This document shows, in pieces, positions 57,219-64,000 of a DNA stretch of 64,000 bases (positions are counted from its first letter, which is position 1; each line of letters opens with the position of its first letter). Below the pieces are notes generated by a model, which saw only the letters and a list, made by a program, of their open reading frames with translations, ran no database searches and was not told where the DNA came from. The position numbers were made by a program, and so were the translations under genes. The stretch lies in contig NZ_LGAK01000011.1 of NCBI RefSeq assembly GCF_001292705.1, forward strand, positions 62,001 to 126,000, given 5' to 3'. The DNA comes from Marinagarivorans algicola (lineage in GTDB: Bacteria > Pseudomonadota > Gammaproteobacteria > Pseudomonadales > Cellvibrionaceae).

Positions 57219-58139
57219 TTAATCTAAGCCAATGCTGCGCAAAGCACGCGCACTATCAGACCAACCGGTCATCACTTTCACCCATAACTTAAGCATCACC
57301 TTAACATCAAGCATGCCTTCTAAGTCTTTACGGGCATCGATACCGATTTTTTTAATTCGATCACCTTTATCACCGATAATAATCCGTTTTTGCCCTTCGC
57401 GCTCGGTCAAAATAGCCGCACTAATATGCACAATATCGCCTTCATCGGCATAGTCCTCTATTTCTACAGCTACCTGATAAGGCAGTTCGGCACCGAGCTG
57501 ACGAATAATTTTTTCACGCACAATTTCAGCGGCCATAAAGCGCATACTTTTATCGGTGACTTGATCTTCAGGAAAGATATGCTCACACGGTGGCAAACGC
57601 TTGACAATTTCGTGCTCAAGTACGTCCAAGTTTTGCTCTTTTAAAGCCGAGACAGGAATAATTTCAGCCGCATTTAAACGCTCAGCAATAGCTGCAAATG
57701 TCGGCATTAATGCCGATTTATCATCGACCTTATCGACTTTATTCACCGCGACAATAACGGGGCAATTAGCCTGCGCTAAACGCTCTAAAACAATAGTATC
57801 TTCCTCAGTCCAGAGATCGCGTTCCACAACAAAAATGACAGCATCAACATCCAGTGTTGCAGAAGATGCCACCCGGTTCATGTAACGGTTAATGGCACGG
57901 TCTTGACTATTATGCATGCCTGGAGTGTCCACAAAAATCATCTGCACATCATCTTGAGTGCGAATACCCAAAACATTGGTGCGCGTCGTTTGCGGTTTGC
58001 GAGAGGTGATACTTATTTTTTGCTTAACAAGATGATTGAGCAATGTAGACTTGCCCACGTTTGGGCGCCCAACAATAGCGATGAATCCACATTGCGTAGT
58101 GGGTAGTGGCGGCTCTATATCAGACATACAATTACCCAA
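57219..58139 (-). CDS. era: GTPase Era
   Basis: A 306-residue GTPase for 30S ribosome assembly. G1 is [16 protein letters not shown]2 covers [14 protein letters not shown]3 DTPGMH, G4 NKVDKV and G5 SALKEQ; the KH RNA-binding domain follows with [14 protein letters not shown]. The start may be Met5 (58,127, MSDIEPP) rather than Met1. It overlaps rnc by 8 bp if the first ATG is used, so the two are translationally coupled. Confidence 0.97.
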   Translation of the reverse strand: MGNCMSDIEPPLPTTQCGFIAIVGRPNVGKSTLLNHLVKQKISITSRKPQTTRTNVLGIRTQDDVQMIFVDTPGMHNSQDRAINRYMNRVASSATLDVDAVIFVVERDLWTEEDTIVLERLAQANCPVIVAVNKVDKVDDKSALMPTFAAIAERLNAAEIIPVSALKEQNLDVLEHEIVKRLPPCEHIFPEDQVTDKSMRFMAAEIVREKIIRQLGAELPYQVAVEIEDYADEGDIVHISAAILTEREGQKRIIIGDKGDRIKKIGIDARKDLEGMLDVKVMLKLWVKVMTGWSDSARALRSIGLD

Positions 58140-58839
58140 TTTTTAATTTTTGTAACATGGCTTCAGCGGCAATTTTCTCGGCCGTTTTACGGTTGCTTGC
58201 AGCGCCTTGTGTAACCTCATGAGTCACCGGTACACGGCAACTAACGGTATATATTTGATCATGCAGATCACCCTCTACCTTAACAATATCATAGCTTGGC
58301 AAGTCTTTTTTACGGCCTTGTAGCCACTCTTGTAAAATAGATTTCGCATCTTTTGCACTGGTGGTTTCTAATTGAATATTTTTTAGTCGGCTTGTAAACC
58401 ATCGAAGAATAAGCGCTTTAACTGCCTCCATATTCATAGCGGTATCAAAATAAACCGCACCAATAATTGCCTCAACAGCATCAGCCAAAATAGAGGCCCT
58501 GCGAAAGCCACCGCTTTTAAGCTCACCCTCACCTAAATTGAGAGTGTCGCCAATATTAAACTCACGGGCGATTTCGGCTAAAGTCTCACCTTTTACCATT
58601 AAAGCGCGCAAGCGGCTTAGCTGACCTTCACGTGCATTGGGAAACTGTTCAAACAAAGCTTCTGCGATAGTGAAATTAAGAATGGAATCACCTAAGAACT
58701 CTAAGCGCTCATTATGCTTTGCGCAAAAGCTGCGGTGTGTTAACGCTGTATTTAACAGCTCGACATTAACAAACTCGTAGCCAAGCTGTCTTTGTAGTCG
58801 TTCTAAATTAATATTTTTCACTCGGGGTACAACATTCAT
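58132..58839 (-). CDS. rnc: Ribonuclease III
   Basis: A 235-residue RNase III that cuts double-stranded RNA during rRNA and mRNA processing. The catalytic motif is [14 protein letters not shown] (RNase III signature), with a second acidic site in [14 protein letters not shown]; the dsRNA-binding domain near the C-terminus has [21 protein letters not shown] and [14 protein letters not shown]. The gene overlaps the DUF4845 gene by 32 bp and era by 8 bp. Confidence 0.97.
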   Translation of the reverse strand: MNVVPRVKNINLERLQRQLGYEFVNVELLNTALTHRSFCAKHNERLEFLGDSILNFTIAEALFEQFPNAREGQLSRLRALMVKGETLAEIAREFNIGDTLNLGEGELKSGGFRRASILADAVEAIIGAVYFDTAMNMEAVKALILRWFTSRLKNIQLETTSAKDAKSILQEWLQGRKKDLPSYDIVKVEGDLHDQIYTVSCRVPVTHEVTQGAASNRKTAEKIAAEAMLQKLKIG

Positions 58840-59254
58840 CGGGTTTAGAGGAATCTAAGTGGTTTTTAAATACCAACACAATGTCGGCATTACCACCAAA
58901 ATTAGTGCGCACTTCATAATCAACTTTAATAATGGTGCGCTCTTTAAAGCGATCGACCTCAAGGGCTTTAGTAATAACATCACTACGCACACCATTCAGC
59001 GTATAAAAACTGCTCAACTCAGAAGATATTTCACTTTTACGAACATTTTTTAAATCATCAACATGACGTTCCGCAACTTCTTTTAATGCATTTTTGACTA
59101 AATAATTATCATAATAAGGAGGGGCAACAACATAGGCGACCTTTACCGCCAATGTAGCCAATAATAAGCCCAAAATCACACCACCCGCGGTAAAACCTGC
59201 TTGCTTTTTGGCCTTAATTACAGTCGTCATGTTTTTTATTTTACGCATAATCAC
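58808..59254 (-). CDS. DUF4845 membrane-anchored protein
   Basis: A 148-residue protein with an N-terminal type II membrane anchor (KKQAGFTAGGVILGLLLATLAVKVAYV) and a periplasmic domain with PPYYDNYLVKNALKE and IIKVDYEVRTNFGGNADIVLVF. DUF4845 genes are found between lepB and rnc in Pseudomonas and related bacteria; the function is unknown. The start may be Met9 rather than Met1. The 3' end overlaps rnc. Confidence 0.85.
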   Translation of the reverse strand: MIMRKIKNMTTVIKAKKQAGFTAGGVILGLLLATLAVKVAYVVAPPYYDNYLVKNALKEVAERHVDDLKNVRKSEISSELSSFYTLNGVRSDVITKALEVDRFKERTIIKVDYEVRTNFGGNADIVLVFKNHLDSSKPDECCTPSEKY

Positions 59255-59290
59255 ACACCGTTAATGGGTTATTTTATGATTGATTAATGA

Positions 59291-60088
59291 TTATTCTATA
59301 GCCCCTGAGCGACTAAAACTGGGCAAACTTGCCAGCTCGGGCCAATGCATCCACACAGCGAACGCTTTACCGACTAAGTTTGCCTCGGGCACCATGCCCC
59401 ACACCCGGCTGTCTGTACTATTATCGCGATTATCACCCATCATAAAGTAATGCCCAGCAGGCACTGTCCAGCTACCGCTCGCACTTACACGGGTCGGTAA
59501 TGTGCATTTTTGTATCAGATGTGTGGCTTCACCAAGGGTTTCTTTAACCACTTGATAAGTATCGCCGTGATAACTGCACAACTGCTCGGTCTCACTACCG
59601 GGCACCTTAGCAAGCTCCTCCGCAGTCAACTCAGTATAGATTTGTTTTTCACCATTAATCACTAATTCGTGGTTAATGATTTGTATTTTATCACCTGGCA
59701 AGCCCACCAAGCGCTTAATAAAATAACGCTCTTCATTCGGCGGGAAAAACACCACCGCATCACCGCGCTCAGGCTCACTGACATTAAAGAGCTTGGTGCG
59801 AAAAACGGGCATACGTACCCCATAAGCAAACTTATTCACCGCAATATAGTCACCTACTTGCAGCGTTGGAATCATCGAGCCAGAAGGAATTTGGAACGGC
59901 TCCACCAAAAAAGAGCGTAAAAAGAACACCAAAAACAACACGGGGAAAAACGATTTAGAGTACTCGACAATCGCAGGCTCGGCCGATTCTTCACGGCGCT
60001 TACGTGAAAAAACAACAATATCGAGCAGCCAAACAACGCCTGTCAACGCAACTGCAATCATCAATATTAAGGGCAGATCAATATCCAT
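59291..60088 (-). CDS. lepB: Signal peptidase I
   Basis: A 265-residue S26 signal peptidase. Two N-terminal membrane helices lie at about 5-25 and 48-62. The Ser box is EPFQIPSGSMIPTLQVGD, the Lys box RYFIKRLVGLPGD and the C-terminal box GDNRDNSTDSRVWG. It removes signal peptides in the periplasm. It follows lepA by 94 bp in the same direction. Confidence 0.97.
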   Translation of the reverse strand: MDIDLPLILMIAVALTGVVWLLDIVVFSRKRREESAEPAIVEYSKSFFPVLFLVFFLRSFLVEPFQIPSGSMIPTLQVGDYIAVNKFAYGVRMPVFRTKLFNVSEPERGDAVVFFPPNEERYFIKRLVGLPGDKIQIINHELVINGEKQIYTELTAEELAKVPGSETEQLCSYHGDTYQVVKETLGEATHLIQKCTLPTRVSASGSWTVPAGHYFMMGDNRDNSTDSRVWGMVPEANLVGKAFAVWMHWPELASLPSFSRSGAIE

Positions 60089-60182
60089 TAATTATTCCTT
60101 CACTTTATTATTCACGTTTGATGGAGCACGTAGTGATTAGTGGTTTATAGGGTTAGTCAGCGTGTAAAATTAGAGATAATGT

Positions 60183-61982
60183 TTAGTTATCCACTTTAAG
60201 TACAGCTAAAAAGGCATCTTGCGGTATCTCAACGCTACCGACTTGCTTCATGCGTTTTTTACCCGCTTTCTGCTTTTCGAGGAGCTTTTTCTTACGTGTA
60301 ATATCGCCACCATAACATTTAGCTGTCACATTTTTACGCAACGCTTTAACGGTGGTACGCGCCACAATCTGGCCGCCAACAGCCGCCTGAATTGCAACAT
60401 CAAACATTTGGCGCGGAATCAGCTCTTTCATTTTATCAGCCAAACCACGACCTTTGTGATGTGATTGATCGCGATGCACAATCAGTGATAACGCGTCCAC
60501 TTTTTCACCGTTAATCAGTACATCTAAGCGCACCAAATTAGCCGCCTGAAAGCGCTGAAAGCTATAGTCGAGCGAGGCATAACCGCGACTTACAGACTTT
60601 AGGCGGTCAAAAAAGTCGAGTACTACTTCGTTCATCGGTAGCTCGTAAACAACCTGTACTTGTGCGCCTAAATATTGAATATCTTTTTGCATGCCACGCT
60701 TTTCAATACAAAGAGTAATGACATTTCCTAAATACTCTTGAGGCACCAAAATATTGGCCTGCACAATAGGCTCGCGCATCTCACTAATTGTGCCTATTTC
60801 GGGGAGTTTTGAGGGGTTATCAACGTAGCGTATTTCACCGTTGATGCATTCAACCTCAAAAATAACCGTCGGCGCGGTAGTAATCAAATCTAAGTTGTAT
60901 TCGCGCTCTAAGCGCTCTTGAATAATCTCCATATGGAGCATTCCCAAAAAGCCACAACGAAAACCAAAACCTAAAGCATCTGAGCTTTCTGGCTCGTAAA
61001 ACAACGAGGCATCATTGAGCGTCAGCTTAGACAGTGCATCACGGAAATTTTCGTAATCATCTGAGCTAACAGGAAACAGGCCAGCATACACCTGCGGTTT
61101 AACCTTTTTAAACCCCGGTAATTGATCAATATGAGGCGTCGCAGCGTGGGTGATCGTATCGCCAACGGGCGCACCCAAAATATCTTTCACCCCAGCCACC
61201 ACAAACCCAACTTCACCCGCATGTAAGGCTTTGGTTTCGTGACGCTTAGGATTAAAAACACCTACAGCATCCACAATTTGTGATTTGTTAATTGTTTTAG
61301 TGATAATTTTATCTTTGACTTTGAGTGTGCCCTGCATCACTCGCACCAAAGAAACCACACCTAAATAGCTATCAAACCACGAATCAATAATCAGCGCTTG
61401 CAATGGCGCATCAACGTCGCCGACCGGCGCTGGCACTTTATTGACAATTTCTTCAAGAACATCTTCGATACCTAAACCGCTTTTAGCCGAGCAGCGCACC
61501 GCATCGGTTGCATCAATACCAATAATACTTTCAATTTCTTCGGCGACACCTTCGGGGTTGGCCTGTGGCAGATCCATTTTATTAAGTACTGGAATGACTT
61601 CTAGATCTTGCTCTATCGCGGTGTAGCAGTTCGCAACAGATTGCGCCTCGACGCCTTGCGCAGCATCAACCACAAGCAATGCCCCTTCGCACGCGGCGAG
61701 CGAGCGAGACACCTCGTAAGAGAAGTCCACATGGCCTGGTGTATCAATGAAGTTGAGCTGATATGTTTTACCGTCACGCGCCTTATAGTGCAGCGTCACA
61801 CTCTGGGCTTTAATGGTAATACCACGCTCACGCTCAAGATCCATGCTATCAAGCACTTGAGAATTCATTTCACGCGCGGTCAAACCGCCACAATGCTGAA
61901 TAAAACGGTCGGCCAAGGTGGATTTACCGTGGTCGATATGAGCAATAATGGAAAAATTTCGAATATGACTAAGATCGGTCAC
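60183..61982 (-). CDS. lepA: Elongation factor 4 (LepA)
   Basis: A 599-residue GTPase, if started at the GTG at 61,982 ([22 protein letters not shown]); this equals the length of Escherichia coli LepA, while a TTG at 62,000 would add six residues. G1 is [10 protein letters not shown]3 DTPGHVDF and G4 NKMD, and the LepA-specific C-terminal domain ends [19 protein letters not shown]. It back-translocates or remodels stalled ribosomes. It lies upstream of lepB, the usual order. Confidence 0.96.
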   Translation of the reverse strand: MTDLSHIRNFSIIAHIDHGKSTLADRFIQHCGGLTAREMNSQVLDSMDLERERGITIKAQSVTLHYKARDGKTYQLNFIDTPGHVDFSYEVSRSLAACEGALLVVDAAQGVEAQSVANCYTAIEQDLEVIPVLNKMDLPQANPEGVAEEIESIIGIDATDAVRCSAKSGLGIEDVLEEIVNKVPAPVGDVDAPLQALIIDSWFDSYLGVVSLVRVMQGTLKVKDKIITKTINKSQIVDAVGVFNPKRHETKALHAGEVGFVVAGVKDILGAPVGDTITHAATPHIDQLPGFKKVKPQVYAGLFPVSSDDYENFRDALSKLTLNDASLFYEPESSDALGFGFRCGFLGMLHMEIIQERLEREYNLDLITTAPTVIFEVECINGEIRYVDNPSKLPEIGTISEMREPIVQANILVPQEYLGNVITLCIEKRGMQKDIQYLGAQVQVVYELPMNEVVLDFFDRLKSVSRGYASLDYSFQRFQAANLVRLDVLINGEKVDALSLIVHRDQSHHKGRGLADKMKELIPRQMFDVAIQAAVGGQIVARTTVKALRKNVTAKCYGGDITRKKKLLEKQKAGKKRMKQVGSVEIPQDAFLAVLKVDN

Positions 61983-62111
61983 TGAGATAAAAACCTGCAA
62001 AAAGAACGGTGGGCGCTACCACTTGCATAACGCAATATAGCGGCGAAAATTTGCGCGCAGTCTAACGTATTTGCCCGTTGTGCGCTATGAATACCATTGT
62101 AAACACGCAAG

Positions 62112-62612
62112 TTATGATAGCTGCAGTACATGCTCGCCCGCCACTAAGGCTCTGCGCAGTACTACCGGCTGTAAACGCTCATCATTCCGCCAACGCTTTA
62201 ACACTCGGCTAGCCACCCACCCACCGGTCAATAAGCCCAAAAAGGCCGCCATCGCCACTTGGTATTCAGGCTGCCCCAAGGTCACTGCTATTGCCGCCAT
62301 CAAACTCAGTAGCGGCAGTACATACATGACCAAAGCTACCTTAACAAAGGCCGTACGATCAATCGCTAGCTCGATTTCATCACCTGCGACAAAGTGACTG
62401 CTTTGCAAAGACTGCGGTAACAAAGCCCTAATAGCTACCTGATCACGACCCAGTTTAGCGAGTAAAGACGTACCGCAACCTGATTTTGCTTTACAGCTGC
62501 CGCAGGCACTGGTTTTATCGGCCGCAACCCATAGCGCATCATCCTGTACCACCAGTACTTGTGCACGCTCGGTGATCCAGTGCGCATCCTCATACTCAGA
62601 AGGCGAGCCCAT
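62112..62612 (-). CDS. rseC: SoxR-reducing system protein RseC
   Basis: A 166-residue inner-membrane protein. The N-terminal cytoplasmic region has a Cys cluster CGSCKAKSGCGTS, followed by two membrane helices (FVKVALVMYVLPLLSLMAAIA and QVAMAAFLGLLTGGWVASRV). RseC helps regulate SigmaE and reduce SoxR. The stop of mucB and this start share one base (62,612), giving tight coupling. A mucD/degP gene, which often follows, is absent here; lepA comes next. Confidence 0.9.
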   Translation of the reverse strand: MGSPSEYEDAHWITERAQVLVVQDDALWVAADKTSACGSCKAKSGCGTSLLAKLGRDQVAIRALLPQSLQSSHFVAGDEIELAIDRTAFVKVALVMYVLPLLSLMAAIAVTLGQPEYQVAMAAFLGLLTGGWVASRVLKRWRNDERLQPVVLRRALVAGEHVLQLS

Positions 62613-63706
62613 TACGGTTGATACACGACAGAAGAGGCGACGCGACGCGCGACAGCCGGCGGCACCTCGCCTACAACAGAGACTTTAAATGATTGTTGGC
62701 CTGCAGCAGCCATAGTCATCGCCGCAACGGTTGCACCGCGCTTAACAACGCCAACGGCGCCGGTAACTTGCGCAATTGGCGCCACAAAAATCGAAAGAGA
62801 TGCTAAGCCATCAGTAAAGCTCATAACAGTATGCCCATTCGCTTGCGCATGAGTGCTCGCGACGACAAATCCAGCTGGTAACCAGCTAGGCTGCCATCCT
62901 TTTAATGTCAAAGGCGCTTGGCAGCGCGCCTGCGTAAAGGGAAGCTTTTGTGCAGTGCGCACCGTGCTGGGCGCGTCGAAATCAGGCTTAGTTAAATTGA
63001 GTTCAACAAACTGAAAGCGCTCAAGCACCTGCCCACGACGCCCCGTGATAGTTAGCATAAGCGGTAGATGAGACGCCTGATCTACCCCTAAAGTAAAACC
63101 GTAGCGATCCTCATGGATGGGCTGAATTTGAATAACATTGACCGATCTATCGGCAATACGATTTTGCCCAATCATGCTGAAACGATAATAGCGGCTTAGA
63201 GACTGTAAAGGCGTACCACCGGCAGGCATAAACAAACGCGCAGCAGCATTGCCGCAGTGGTTTTGTGGCAATGATCGGCTAAAATTGCGCGGCTCACCAC
63301 TCAAATGGCGTATGCGCTCTTCGGTACCTTGCTGACTCACCAAGTGTTCGAAGGCTAGCGTCTCGAGGGGGCCACCAAATTCATAGGTCAAAGTTCCTTG
63401 GTAACTTTGGTTCTCTATAGCTGCAGCCATTAGCATAAGCTGCGCGCGAGGGCTAATGGGGGCGGCTTTTTTGAGTTCGGGGTTTGCTGCGCCATTGCGA
63501 TGGCTGCTCGCAACGGCCGCTAGGCTTAACGCAGAAGGCTTAGAGCTGTCAACCGATGAGGCATTCATCGATGCCTGCGCTTGCGCCCAGCACATAGATG
63601 GCCACAACGCAACAGTGAGCGTTATGCCCAATAAACATTTTATCGAGTGCAAAAGCAGCTCCAAGCAATAAGGGTTATTTTTCGGCCGATTGCATTTTGG
63701 CAGCAC
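62612..63706 (-). CDS. mucB: Sigma-E factor regulatory protein MucB/RseB
   Basis: A 364-residue periplasmic protein with a signal peptide (about 18-43, ending CWAQA). The N-terminal LolA-like domain has NQSYQGTLTYEFGG and EHLVSQQGTEERI; the C-terminal domain includes GWQPSWLPAGFVV and MSFTDGLASLSIFVAPI. MucB binds the periplasmic part of MucA/RseA and blocks its proteolysis until lipopolysaccharide or envelope stress signals release it. The frame overlaps the mucA stop by 32 bp, so the true start may be a little downstream. Confidence 0.92.
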   Translation of the reverse strand: MLPKCNRPKNNPYCLELLLHSIKCLLGITLTVALWPSMCWAQAQASMNASSVDSSKPSALSLAAVASSHRNGAANPELKKAAPISPRAQLMLMAAAIENQSYQGTLTYEFGGPLETLAFEHLVSQQGTEERIRHLSGEPRNFSRSLPQNHCGNAAARLFMPAGGTPLQSLSRYYRFSMIGQNRIADRSVNVIQIQPIHEDRYGFTLGVDQASHLPLMLTITGRRGQVLERFQFVELNLTKPDFDAPSTVRTAQKLPFTQARCQAPLTLKGWQPSWLPAGFVVASTHAQANGHTVMSFTDGLASLSIFVAPIAQVTGAVGVVKRGATVAAMTMAAAGQQSFKVSVVGEVPPAVARRVASSVVYQP

Positions 63707-64000
63707 GCGCCATTGGCATTAAACCAAATTTGCCATTTTGACTACTGAGTTCAGCATGCTCTAAAAATAACTGCTGTAATTCAGCCTCGACCTGCGCATT
63801 ACTCAAAAATTGCTGCTGAGAAGGCTGCGCTGATTGAAGCTCGCGCTGAGGCTCGGCCAGACTACCTAAACTCACATTGCGAGCAACAGGGCTAGGTACG
63901 TTAAAGCCAGAAGGTGCCGTAACCACAGGTGCCGACTGCACGGCAAACTCTTCGCCTGTATTGACGTCACCCACGCCATCGGTTTGGGTGTATTGCACGC
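63675..64000 (-). CDS. mucA: Anti-sigma-E factor MucA/RseA, C-terminal part (runs off right edge)
   Basis: About 108 codons of the periplasmic C-terminal region. The diagnostic stretch is QLFLEHAELSSQNGKFGLM followed by PMARAAKM, matching the YxLEHxEYSSxNGxxGxxPYAR pattern of MucA/RseA. The anti-sigma domain and the membrane helix, and the sigma factor gene rpoE, should lie beyond the right edge. Its downstream neighbour mucB is the partner protein. Confidence 0.85.
   Translation of the reverse strand, partial: VQYTQTDGVGDVNTGEEFAVQSAPVVTAPSGFNVPSPVARNVSLGSLAEPQRELQSAQPSQQQFLSNAQVEAELQQLFLEHAELSSQNGKFGLMPMARAAKMQSAEK

Noticed and set aside
1-64000. CRISPR arrays, rRNA and tRNA genes
   Set aside because: No regularly spaced repeat array and no rRNA sequence was seen; no cloverleaf was recognised by eye, though a tRNA search program would be needed to exclude one.

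Overview
The window looks like a marine-type gammaproteobacterial chromosome carrying an integrated conjugative element. The right-hand core genes (mucA/rseA-mucB/rseB-rseC-lepA-lepB-DUF4845-rnc-era-recO, feoAB, ssb next to a YajR-like MFS gene, valS) have the order typical of gammaproteobacteria, and the chromosomal integron-type cassettes suggest a marine Cellvibrionales/Alteromonadales-like host. The exact taxon cannot be fixed from this sequence alone.

Bases 1 to about 35,520 belong to an integrative conjugative element (ICE) of SXT/R391-like design. From right to left it holds an attachment junction in the first 24 codons of prfC (35,521-35,592), an AlpA/Xis-like gene, a 413-residue tyrosine integrase, a ParM/ParR-like partition pair with GTTTGGCG repeats upstream, a MobI-like gene, LexA-controlled umuDC, a broken DnaQ-type exonuclease, a decayed 768-bp IS1-family element, then the cargo, and finally the start of a MobH-type TraI relaxase running off the left edge. 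The cargo is a compact leftward operon of seven genes (26,483 to 961): dinB, an alpha/beta hydrolase, a 5,876-residue NRPS-PKS, a 1,293-residue KR-ACP-monooxygenase-hydrolase protein, a metallophosphoesterase, a MepB-family protein and a phosphopantetheinyl transferase.

The assembly line reads: aryl-carrier-like domain, heterocyclisation domain, cysteine-type adenylation domain, PCP / KS-AT-KR-ACP-TE / KS-DH-KR-ACP / KS-DH-KR-ACP / KS-AT // KR-ACP-FMO-FSH hydrolase. It predicts a thiazoline joined to a short reduced or polyene polyketide. Three features are unusual. A thioesterase sits in the middle of the line. The two middle modules lack AT domains but keep the post-AT linker. The terminal hydrolase has Cys in place of the nucleophilic Ser, directly after an embedded flavin monooxygenase. 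A translesion polymerase as first gene of the operon hints at a DNA-damaging product, but this is inference.

From 35,541 to about 40,600 lies a degenerate chromosomal stretch: an AbiE system with an intact antitoxin and a deleted toxin, an ABC permease pseudogene, and integron-type cassettes (DUF4124, Bor, lipoprotein) with attC-like sites. From 40,670 to 53,100 are an epoxide-hydrolase-like protein, a YgjP-like metallopeptidase, valS, a GST/flavoprotein operon whose upstream genes have collapsed into a scar, ssb, an MFS transporter and a LuxR-type regulator. From 53,200 to the end are feoBA with a Fur-type operator, a dienelactone hydrolase, and the lepA-rnc-era-recO and rse clusters.
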